From assembly GCF_028435365.1 (NCBI RefSeq), contig NZ_JAGTJJ010000007.1, positions 186,001-250,000 of the forward strand: 64,000 nt of DNA, written 5' to 3'. Below the pieces are notes generated by a model that saw nothing but the letters and a program-made list of their open reading frames with translations, made no database searches and was not told where the DNA came from. How positions within the stretch are numbered: the first letter of the stretch is position 1; each line of letters starts with the position of its first letter. A program made the position numbers and the translations under genes. Shown here piece by piece: positions 54,513-62,299 of this stretch. This DNA comes from Polyangium jinanense (lineage in GTDB: Bacteria > Myxococcota > Polyangia > Polyangiales > Polyangiaceae).

Positions 54513-56855
54513 GTGGCTTTTGGTGTCGGGCCAGGAGGGCGAGCGCGCCCCTTCGGACGCGCTGAGCCGCTCCGCGTCCCGACGACGACGGGGAGCAGCG
54601 GCGCGGAGGCGAAGCCTCGCCCGACGGATCGGCCGATCCTGCTGCTCTCGGTGCAACGAGGGACGCTTTCGATCGAGCTCGACGCGCCGTTCGCCGTAGG
54701 GCCGCTCGTCGCGACCGAGCTCGCGATCGCGCTGCCAAGCGTGCGTTTTCCGGTGGATCTCACGGGAGGCGTGACGCGGTTCCGGCATCGACGTGGTGTG
54801 CTCGGGCGGCTCGCCGTGTCGGCGAGGACCGAGGATCTCGCGGCGTTCGCGGCGCCGCGCGCGCGGGGTGTGCTCGGGGAAGGGACGCCCGAGATCGGGA
54901 TCGTCGCGACGGAGGTGGGGCTTCGCGTGGGGATGCGGCTCGGACGCGCGGCGCTCGCGTTCGATGTGGTGATCGCGCCGAACGAGCGAGACGTGCGGCT
55001 CGTGCCCGAGCGCGCGCGTGGCATGGGCCTCGGGGCGCCGCCGCATGTGCTCGCGCTGCGTGTGCTCGCCGAGGTTTGTCGGCCGTTCGGGCGTCTTGCA
55101 GGCAGCGCGGTGATCCTGCCCGATGCCGTGGCTTCGCTCGTCAGGCACGTGATGCCGGCGGCTGGAGCGCGCGCGCCGTCGGTGCATGGTGCGCGGTGGG
55201 AAGCGCCGGCCGTGGAGGAGATGAGTTTGTCCCTGCGCGCCGATGCGACCGCGTCGCCGCCAGCGCTGCCGGCCGCGGCGATCCGGGCGATCGAGCAAGC
55301 CGAGCTCACGGCGGATGCGGACGCGATCGCGGCGTCCGGCGACCTGGAAGAAGCGCGCAGGCGGTACTTGCTCGCGCTGGAGCGCGCGCCGCGGCATCCC
55401 GAGATTTCCTCGCGGATCGCGTGGATCGACGTCGCGGAGGGCGAGCGAGCCGAGGCCGCGCTCTCGACGCTGGTCGACGCGATCCCGGCGATCGACGCGG
55501 GTCTGCTCGGCGGTGCGCTGCTCGCGGCGATCGGCGATGAAGGCGGGGCGGTCGCGGCGTACGCGCGCGCCGCGCACGCCGAGGCGTTCGGGCCGCTCGC
55601 GGCGCTCGTGTGGCTCGAGGTCGCGCGGATCTCGCCGGAGCTCGCGACGCGGCTCGACGCGCTGGATCAGGCCGTCGTGCGGTCGCCGAGCTTGGAGGAC
55701 GCGCGCTGGGCGCGGATCGAGGCGCGGCTCGACGTGGGAGACGCGCAAGGCGCGCGGGTCGATGCCGAGCACCTCGAAGCCGCGGCCCGCGGGCCCGAGG
55801 CGCGGCATCGCATCTGGAGCCGCGCGGCCGATGCGTTCCTGTCGCGAGGATACGTGGCCGAGGCGCGTGTGCTGTTCGAGCGGGCGCTCCGGTATGCGCC
55901 TGACAGCCCCGAAGCCGCGCTCGGGCTCGCGCTGTCGCTCCGCGCCGCGGGGGAGGGACGGCGCGCGCTGGATCTGCTCGCGCGTGCCGCATCGCTCGCC
56001 GCGCGCGCGGGGCGCACGTTGCCTTCGGTCGAGATCGAGCTCGCGCGTGCGCTCGTCGAGCATGCGTCTGATCGTCCCGCCGCGATCGCGCGGGTCCGTG
56101 CGATCCCGCCGGGGCTCGTGCAGACCGCGGAGGCGCGTGCGCTCGAAGGTCGATGGCGCGCCGAGCTCGGGGATCTCGCGGGCGCCTCGCTCGCGCTCGC
56201 GCGGCTGCGCGAAGCGGCGGAGGCGGTTTCTCCGGACGATCCCGATCGGGCCGCGGCCGTGGCCGCGATGCTCGTCGAGGCCGCCGACATCGAGGAGAAC
56301 GCGCGTGGGGATCTGCGCGCCGCGCAGCGCCACCTCGGCATCGCGATCCGGCTGCGCCCGCGTGATCGCCAGATCGGTGCGGCTTTCCGTCGAATCTCGA
56401 CCGAGCTCGGCCGCGCTGCGCCCGCGCCTCCGCCCCAGGCCGCGCCTCCGCCGGTTCCCGCGGAAGAGATCGTGCCGTCCGATCGCGCGCCTTCGTTCAC
56501 GCCTCCCGCGCCGTCGGTGGAGTCCGCTCGCTCGCTCGACGAAGCACCCACGAACGACGAGGACGACGAGAGCGACGAGATCCTCGTCGAGCGCCTCACC
56601 GACAAGCTCCGCGCGAACCCGCACGATCACGAGGTCGCGCTCCGCCTCGCCGACGCGCTCGCGCGTCTTGGTCGCGATCTCGAGCTCTTCGCGCTGCTCT
56701 CGGCGCGCATCGAAGAGGGCGGCGAGGAGGTCCGGCGCGAGCTCTGGCCGCGCAGACGCGCCGTGCTCGAGCGGCTCGCGGAGACGGCGCGGGCCGAGGG
56801 CCGGCCCTCGGAGGCGGAGCTCTACGAAATGATGGCGGCGAGCGAGGAGGACTAG
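54513..56855 (+). CDS. TPR-repeat protein with N-terminal beta-rich domain
   Basis: The protein has 780 residues from GTG 54513, which is chosen because it is clear of the upstream terminator. A TTG at 54390 would give 821. The N-terminal ~240 residues are beta-rich (ILLLSVQRGTLSIELDAPF). From about residue 270 to 640 tetratricopeptide-like helix pairs repeat (DLEEARRRYLLALERAPRHPE; VAEARVLFERALRYAPDSPE). A Pro/Ala and acidic linker follows near 640-690, with a last TPR-like pair at the end. TPRs bind partner proteins. The partner is unknown. No signal or membrane segment is visible. Confidence 0.75.
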   Translation: MAFGVGPGGRARPFGRAEPLRVPTTTGSSGAEAKPRPTDRPILLLSVQRGTLSIELDAPFAVGPLVATELAIALPSVRFPVDLTGGVTRFRHRRGVLGRLAVSARTEDLAAFAAPRARGVLGEGTPEIGIVATEVGLRVGMRLGRAALAFDVVIAPNERDVRLVPERARGMGLGAPPHVLALRVLAEVCRPFGRLAGSAVILPDAVASLVRHVMPAAGARAPSVHGARWEAPAVEEMSLSLRADATASPPALPAAAIRAIEQAELTADADAIAASGDLEEARRRYLLALERAPRHPEISSRIAWIDVAEGERAEAALSTLVDAIPAIDAGLLGGALLAAIGDEGGAVAAYARAAHAEAFGPLAALVWLEVARISPELATRLDALDQAVVRSPSLEDARWARIEARLDVGDAQGARVDAEHLEAAARGPEARHRIWSRAADAFLSRGYVAEARVLFERALRYAPDSPEAALGLALSLRAAGEGRRALDLLARAASLAARAGRTLPSVEIELARALVEHASDRPAAIARVRAIPPGLVQTAEARALEGRWRAELGDLAGASLALARLREAAEAVSPDDPDRAAAVAAMLVEAADIEENARGDLRAAQRHLGIAIRLRPRDRQIGAAFRRISTELGRAAPAPPPQAAPPPVPAEEIVPSDRAPSFTPPAPSVESARSLDEAPTNDEDDESDEILVERLTDKLRANPHDHEVALRLADALARLGRDLELFALLSARIEEGGEEVRRELWPRRRAVLERLAETARAEGRPSEAELYEMMAASEED

Positions 56856-56943
56856 CCTCGCCGCGTGTTTGCCCCTTGCGCGGCGGTCGTGCTAGCGGTC
56901 GACGAAGGCGCGCTCGCGCGCCCTCTTCTCTCCGAGGTACCTC

Positions 56944-58179
56944 GTGCAAGGCAGTGAGTCGAACGGAAGGCGGCGCCCGATCATCGTCCAGAAGTACGGC
57001 GGCTCCTCGGTGGCCGACGTCGAGAAGCTCGGGCGGGTGGCCGATCGTGTCGTCGCCGCGAAGCGCGCGGGCAACGACGTCGTCGTCGTCGTGAGCGCGA
57101 TGGGCAAGACGACCGACGGCCTGCTCTCGCTCGCGCGGCAGGTCGCGAGCCAGGCCGGAGGTGCCGCCGATCCGCCGCGCCGCGAGCTCGACATGCTCCT
57201 CTCCACCGGCGAGCGCGTCTCCATGGCGCTGCTCTCGATCGCGATCCAGGCGCGTGGCGAGGCCGCGATCTCCTTCACCGGCTCGCAGTCCGGCATCCTC
57301 ACGAACGACCGCCACTTCGACGCGCGGATCATCGAAGTCCGGCCGCACCGCATCGAGGACGAGCTCGCGCGCGGGCAGATCGTGATCATCGCCGGCTACC
57401 AGGGCATGAGCTACCGGCGCGAGATCACGACCCTCGGCCGCGGCGGCTCCGACACCACGGCCGTCGCCCTCGCCGCCGCGCTCGAGGCCGAGCGCTGCGA
57501 GATCTACAGCGACGTCGACGGGGTCTACTCGGCCGATCCGCGCGTCGTGCCGGACGCGCAGCACCTGCCCGAGCTCGATCACGCGATGCTACAGGAGATG
57601 GCCGAGTGCGGCGCGAAGGTCGTCTGCGCGCAGGCCGTCGAATGGGCGCGCCGCGCGAACATCGCGATCTACGCGCGATCGACGTTCGATGTGGAGGACT
57701 TTGGCGCGCGGCAAACCGTGGTGCGCAAGTTCGGCCCCCGCGAGGATCTCCGCGCCCGCGCGGTCGTCGGCGAAGGCAATGTCGCGCTCGGGAGCTTGCC
57801 CGACGTGGCGAAGCTCGACGATCTGCTCCGCGTCGCGGGCGAGGCGAAGGTGCCCTTGAAGGATCTCGCCGTGAACGAGCGCGGCGCGAGCTTCGTGGTT
57901 TCCCTGCTCAACGTGCCCGACTGGCGCGGCGCCAAGCAGCGGCTCACCGGCGCGCTTCCGTCGCTCGCGCTCGTGGAGGACGTCGCCGTCGTCAGCGTCG
58001 TCGGTGATGGCCTGGCCGCGACGACCGAGCCCCTCGCGCGGTTCCTCGCCGCGCTCCGCGGCGTCTCCGCGACCCCGAGCGCCCTCACCGCGACGCCGCT
58101 CCGGCTCAGCGCCGTCCTCCCCGCGAGCGCCCTCGCCGAGGCGCAGCGCGTCCTGCACCGCGCCTTCGTCGAGAGCTGA
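56944..58179 (+). CDS. lysC: Aspartate kinase
   Basis: The protein has 411 residues from GTG 56944, the usual length of the monofunctional class. The kinase part has [43 protein letters not shown] and [17 protein letters not shown], covering the aspartate and ATP sites. Two ACT-type regulatory domains follow, with [15 protein letters not shown] and VSVVGDGLA. The enzyme makes beta-aspartyl phosphate for lysine, threonine and methionine and is probably feedback-inhibited through the ACT domains. It stands alone. Confidence 0.96.
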   Translation: MQGSESNGRRRPIIVQKYGGSSVADVEKLGRVADRVVAAKRAGNDVVVVVSAMGKTTDGLLSLARQVASQAGGAADPPRRELDMLLSTGERVSMALLSIAIQARGEAAISFTGSQSGILTNDRHFDARIIEVRPHRIEDELARGQIVIIAGYQGMSYRREITTLGRGGSDTTAVALAAALEAERCEIYSDVDGVYSADPRVVPDAQHLPELDHAMLQEMAECGAKVVCAQAVEWARRANIAIYARSTFDVEDFGARQTVVRKFGPREDLRARAVVGEGNVALGSLPDVAKLDDLLRVAGEAKVPLKDLAVNERGASFVVSLLNVPDWRGAKQRLTGALPSLALVEDVAVVSVVGDGLAATTEPLARFLAALRGVSATPSALTATPLRLSAVLPASALAEAQRVLHRAFVES

Positions 58180-58189
58180 TCCACCGCTG

Positions 58190-59731
58190 TCAGTGCGGCC
58201 GCGCCGGACCGAGCGCGACGAGGCCGAGGCGGCTCGCGATCCAGACGACCTCGCGCGAGCCGTCCCATGCGATCGATGCCTCGCCGAGGCCCGTCCCATC
58301 CGGCCCGCGTAACTCTGCGACGCGCGATACGTCGCCATCCTCGCCCACGCGCACCACGTACGACGTCGCGTTGCCTGGGGGCACCATCAACGCATAGAGC
58401 GGCGCATCCTCCTCATCGCCCGCGAAGCACGCCCCGATCACGTCGTGCAGATCGACCGACTCGAACGAATGCGCGCCGTCGTTCGACAGGAGCAGCCCGC
58501 GCGGCGACACGATCGCCACGCGCCTCCCCGCCGCCGCGACGGCGAGGCTCGACCTCGGATCCCCCACGGCGAGCTCGGCCGCCGCGCCTTCGAGCGGCGC
58601 CCTTTGCCAGGCCTCGTCATCGCCGCGCAGCCTCTCGATGGCCGCGCCTTCGGGCCGCGTCGCCAGCACCACGAGCGTCCCGCCCGCCGCCTTGATCGCC
58701 CGCACCCCGCCTTCCCGCGCGAGCACTGGCGTCCCTTCGCGGCCCGTCATCGACCAGAGCGAGCCCTCGTGCAGGATCCAGATTCGCCCCGGCGTCGCCG
58801 CGAGCTCCACGGAGCTCTTCCCCGATCGGAACCCCGCGACCGGCGTCGCCGACGCGCATCCATCACGGCTCACGAGCAGCCCCCCGCGCGCCGACGCCAC
58901 CACCGTCACCTCGTCCGTCGCGACGACCGCCGTGCTCGGCGTATCGAGCCCCGTTTGCCGCGCCGCGTGCGCGCCCTCGTCCACCACCAGCACCACGTCC
59001 CCCGCGGCGAGCACGCGCCCTCCGCACACCGTCACCGCGGTGCACGGCACGGGCGCGCCGGCGCCCTCGAGCACCACGAACCGGCTCGGCGCCCACGGCG
59101 GCAGTTTTCCGCGCGCCGCCTCTTCGAGCAGCTCGTCCGCGAGCGCCTCGTCGTCCGCCTCGTCGTTCGCGCTCTCGTCGAGCTCCGGCAGCGCCGACTC
59201 GTCGACGTCGTTCTCCGCGTTCTCGCCTGTCCCTTCCGCGCCGCCGTCGTCCTGCGTCGCGTCGAGCTCCAGATCTGCCGCATCGTCGTCGCCGAACGCG
59301 CTCTCGTCCCGATCCTCGTCGAGCGCGCTCTCCTCGCTGTCGAGTGTCGCCAGATCCTCGTCGAGTGACCCGACGTCGACCCCCTCCTCGGCGTCGTCCC
59401 CGGAGCCTGCGTCCGCGTCCTCGTCCACGTCGAGCCCCACGTCGAGATCCTGGGCGTTTGCGTCGTCGAGCGGATCTCCGCCGTCGTCGCGCAGCTCTGG
59501 AAGCGCATCGTCGAAGCTACCGTCGTCCGCGTCGTCGTCCCCGGCGTTCGGGTCCGTGTCGAGCGGCGGCAGCTCCATGTCGTCGTCCTCTTCCTCGGTT
59601 TTCCGGGGTGCGCGGGCCGGGGCCCCGAACGCGAGCGCGCGCCCGGGTTCGTCCTCCCTCCCGGGCTCCCCCTCCCGGCTCTGCGGAGCGCAAGCAACTT
59701 CGGCAACCGGATCGTCTTTCCCGTACGACAT
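58190..59731 (-). CDS. Acidic-N-terminal beta-propeller-like protein
   Basis: The protein has 513 residues. After a short start, about 160 residues (roughly 45-205) consist mostly of Asp, Glu, Ala and Leu (DTDPNAGDDDADDGSFDD; SALDEDRDESAFGDDD). The C-terminal ~300 residues have repeated Val/Gly-rich blades of a propeller (AVTVCGGRVLAAGDVVLVVDEG, RIWILHEGSLWSMTG). No signal peptide is seen. The acidic region should be disordered and highly charged. It might bind basic proteins or metals, but the function is unknown. Confidence 0.65.
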   Translation of the reverse strand: MSYGKDDPVAEVACAPQSREGEPGREDEPGRALAFGAPARAPRKTEEEDDDMELPPLDTDPNAGDDDADDGSFDDALPELRDDGGDPLDDANAQDLDVGLDVDEDADAGSGDDAEEGVDVGSLDEDLATLDSEESALDEDRDESAFGDDDAADLELDATQDDGGAEGTGENAENDVDESALPELDESANDEADDEALADELLEEAARGKLPPWAPSRFVVLEGAGAPVPCTAVTVCGGRVLAAGDVVLVVDEGAHAARQTGLDTPSTAVVATDEVTVVASARGGLLVSRDGCASATPVAGFRSGKSSVELAATPGRIWILHEGSLWSMTGREGTPVLAREGGVRAIKAAGGTLVVLATRPEGAAIERLRGDDEAWQRAPLEGAAAELAVGDPRSSLAVAAAGRRVAIVSPRGLLLSNDGAHSFESVDLHDVIGACFAGDEEDAPLYALMVPPGNATSYVVRVGEDGDVSRVAELRGPDGTGLGEASIAWDGSREVVWIASRLGLVALGPARPH

Positions 59732-59877
59732 GGCGGCACGAATCTAGCGCCTTTGCCCCGACGAGCACGGCGCGAGCGTTGCTTCCTCGGCTGGAAAGGC
59801 CGTCCCCACATGGCACGCGTGGAGGGTCGTACCCGTGCTGGATCCCGGCGCTGGGCAGTGCTTACCTGTTCCGTCCC

Positions 59878-60246
59878 ATGCCCCCGTCCGACACGGCGCA
59901 TCACGCCGATGGCGCCTGCACGCCTCACGCCGACCAAGCGCCTTCCTCCGCGCGAAGCCCTGGCCACGGAGGCCCGGCACGGAGGCGACGCGCGCTGCCG
60001 ATCCCCGAGGTCTCGGCGGGCATGCTCGTGCGTCGCGTCGACGTCCGCCCCGCGGATGTCGTTTTTCTCAAGGGCATCCTCGAAGCGAGCGAGGGCCTCG
60101 GCACGATCTTCGCCGAGCGAGGTGGCGAGCTCTTCGTCGCCGCGCCGCCCGATCGCGAAAAAGATCTCGTCGAGCTGCTCGACGACCTCGTGCGCGAGAT
60201 CGACGTCCGCGTCCATCCCGAGGCCCAAGCCGGGAGCGATCGATGA
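59878..60246 (+). CDS. DUF4911-like small protein
   Basis: The protein has 122 residues from ATG 59878; ATG 60022 would give 74, which is closer to the family length, so the true start is uncertain. The first ~48 residues are Ala/Pro/His-rich. The rest has VRRVDVRPADVVFLKGILEASEGL ... ELFVAAPPDREKDLVELLDDLV, resembling DUF4911, whose function is unknown. Its end overlaps the next gene as ATGA. Confidence 0.55.
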   Translation: MPPSDTAHHADGACTPHADQAPSSARSPGHGGPARRRRALPIPEVSAGMLVRRVDVRPADVVFLKGILEASEGLGTIFAERGGELFVAAPPDREKDLVELLDDLVREIDVRVHPEAQAGSDR

Positions 60247-60887
60247 ACGAGCCGCAGGAGCCCGGAAACCCCGAGCCTCGTATCCTCGCGGCCTGGCGCG
60301 AGTGGCTCGGCGCGCTCGCCAACGACGCCGACGCGGCCCTCGCCGCGGCCGACGTCTACGCCGGCCTCGCGCCCGAAGCCCGCGACGCCTGGCTCGACGC
60401 GCTCGCCGAGGATGCGCCTGGTTTGTCCGTTCCCCTCGTCGCCCTTTACGCCCCGCTCCTCGCCGTCGAGGCCGATCCCGAGCGCCGCGCGCGCATGGAG
60501 GCGGCCATCGTCCTCGGCGACACCTCGGCGTGGCGTGGCCGGCCCATCCGTGCCCTCTCGGGCATGGCGCGCGGCGGCGCGCGTGTCGTCGCGCTCGTCC
60601 AGCCCGTCTACCTTCGCTTCGTCCGCGTCCTCTGGTGCCGCTACTTGCCCGACGAAGGCTTCTTCTGGGCCCGGCACGACTGCCTCCTCAGCGAGGGCGA
60701 CGCTCCTCGCAATGGCGCCGTCGTCGATGGCGTCTTGCTCGAAACCACGCCGCTCACCCCGGTCGTCGAGGAGCTCGCGCATGCGATCCTCGCCCATCGC
60801 CGTCGCGGCGGCGAGCTACCCGCGTCCTTGCGCGAGTTCGCCGACCTCTTCGACGCCGACTTCGAGGCGATCGATGATCCGCGCTAG
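60243..60887 (+). CDS. Unknown protein
   Basis: The protein has 214 residues, and ATG 60243 overlaps the previous stop (ATGA). It is Ala-rich and helical, with a short hydrophobic segment near residues 105-120 and scattered Cys (LWCRYLPDEGFFWARHDCLLSEG). No family is recognised. Its gene is coupled to both neighbours, so the three are probably one operon. Confidence 0.6.
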   Translation: MNEPQEPGNPEPRILAAWREWLGALANDADAALAAADVYAGLAPEARDAWLDALAEDAPGLSVPLVALYAPLLAVEADPERRARMEAAIVLGDTSAWRGRPIRALSGMARGGARVVALVQPVYLRFVRVLWCRYLPDEGFFWARHDCLLSEGDAPRNGAVVDGVLLETTPLTPVVEELAHAILAHRRRGGELPASLREFADLFDADFEAIDDPR

Positions 60888-61422
60888 ACGCGCCCTGCTC
60901 CTCGCCTTCCTCGCGGCCCCGGTCGCGTGCTCGTCCACGCCTCCGCCCGACGCGCCCACGCAGCCGCTCGTGCGTGGCCCGCGCATCGTCTTCTCCTACG
61001 AGACGCTCGACGGCGGCGCGTTGTCGACGGACACGGTCGCCGGCCGCTACACCGTGATCGGGTTCGTCGCGACGTACGACGACTCGTCCCACGCGCAGGC
61101 CCGCTTCCTCTCGACCCTGGTGCGGCGCCATGTCCCGCGCATCAACGCCGGCCTCGTCGTCCTCGAACCGCCGCACCACAAGCTGCTCGTCGAGTCCTTC
61201 GCGAAGGTCGTCGATCCGCCGTATCCGGTCGCCATGGCCGACGAGGCCACGATCGCGGGCGCGGGGCCGTTCCAGGGCCTCCACCACGTCCCGAGCGTCG
61301 TCATCCTCGATCCCCAGGGCCGCGAGGTCTTCCGCAACCTCGGCCTCGCGACGGCCGACGCTCTCGACGCGGCCCTGCGCGCGCTGGAACAGGGAAAGAC
61401 CCCGCAGACGAACGCGCGTTAG
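60874..61422 (+). CDS. Thioredoxin-fold lipoprotein (SCO1/TlpA-like) without the Cys pair
   Basis: The protein has 182 residues from ATG 60874, which overlaps the previous gene by 14 bases. The N-terminus is a lipoprotein signal (LLLAFLAAPVAC) and a short Ser/Thr/Pro tether. The thioredoxin-like core reads YTVIGFVATYDDSSHAQARFL, where SCO1/TlpA proteins have Cys-x-x-x-Cys or Cys-x-x-Cys; here both Cys are absent. HHVPSVVILDPQGREVFRNLG keeps the cis-Pro and strand. It may be a binding or non-catalytic member. Its TAG stop overlaps the facing gene's TAA. Confidence 0.65.
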   Translation: MIRARRALLLAFLAAPVACSSTPPPDAPTQPLVRGPRIVFSYETLDGGALSTDTVAGRYTVIGFVATYDDSSHAQARFLSTLVRRHVPRINAGLVVLEPPHHKLLVESFAKVVDPPYPVAMADEATIAGAGPFQGLHHVPSVVILDPQGREVFRNLGLATADALDAALRALEQGKTPQTNAR

Positions 61423-62243
61423 GCCTCGGGATCCTGCTTGGCGATGAGCTTCGCCAGCGGATCCAGGTGCTCGCTCAGCGCCACGACGAACCCTTCCGCG
61501 CCGAAGAGCGTTCGCGCGGCCCGACCGAGCTCGCTGTCTCCACTGCCCACGAGCGCCCGTTGCACCTTGCGCATCGTCGACACCGGCACGCGCACGCTCG
61601 CGGCCATCACATCGGACGGGATCGGCCCCGCACACGTGATCACGTGCACCTCCGCCGCGCCCCATCCGGCCCGCACCACGCGCTCGCCGCGCGGATGGCT
61701 CGGATCCGGCTCCACGTGCACGAACGTCGCGCCCACGTCCGCGTCGCCCCGGAGCACCGCGCGCGCCACCTCGCCGTGCGAACCGAAGAAGAGGTTCTCG
61801 CGGAAGGCGCGATCGAGGTCCACGCCGATCGAGCGCAGATGCGCCCGCAGCACGATGTACCCGGCCGCGCTCTGCCGATCCACCCACGCCGCGCGTAGCC
61901 CCTGGAGATCGCTGATCTCCCGCAGCGGCGAGGCCTTCGGCGCATACAACGCCGTCATGTAGGACGACGCCCCGTTCCGCACGGGCAGCACGATCGGCAT
62001 GACGCGCGCGCGGCTCGTCGCGCGCATCGCCACGAGTGGCGGCAGCCAGCCGAGATCGACCTCGCCTGTCTCCAGGGCTTCGAGCAGTGTGTTGTAGTTC
62101 CAGCCTCCGAGGCCGTTCACCTCGAAGCCCGTCGCCTCCGACAGCGCCTTGCAGAACGCGTTGAGCGACGTGCGTGACCCCTCTGGATCCGACGTGAGCA
62201 CGACGCCCACGGTGAGGGCCGTCTTCTCTTCTTCCGGAGCCAT
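61419..62243 (-). CDS. PhnD/phosphonate-type substrate-binding protein without a signal peptide
   Basis: The protein has 274 residues. From ATG 62243 the body starts MAPEEEKTALTVGVVLTSDP, with no signal peptide or lipobox. The PhnD-type pattern is clear: FEVNGLGGWNYNTLLEALETGEVDLGWLPPLVAMRA, then ISDLQGLRAAWVDRQSAAGYIV and GDADVGATFVHVEPDP. Normal members are periplasmic and feed an ABC transporter for phosphate, phosphonate or phosphite. No transporter genes are adjacent. It is either a cytoplasmic derivative used as a sensor or has an unrecognised export route. Confidence 0.75.
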   Translation of the reverse strand: MAPEEEKTALTVGVVLTSDPEGSRTSLNAFCKALSEATGFEVNGLGGWNYNTLLEALETGEVDLGWLPPLVAMRATSRARVMPIVLPVRNGASSYMTALYAPKASPLREISDLQGLRAAWVDRQSAAGYIVLRAHLRSIGVDLDRAFRENLFFGSHGEVARAVLRGDADVGATFVHVEPDPSHPRGERVVRAGWGAAEVHVITCAGPIPSDVMAASVRVPVSTMRKVQRALVGSGDSELGRAARTLFGAEGFVVALSEHLDPLAKLIAKQDPEA

Positions 62244-62299
62244 GCCCCACGGTCGCAGGGGGTCACGCGGTGGTCAAGACGGGAGGAAGGACGGGCCTG

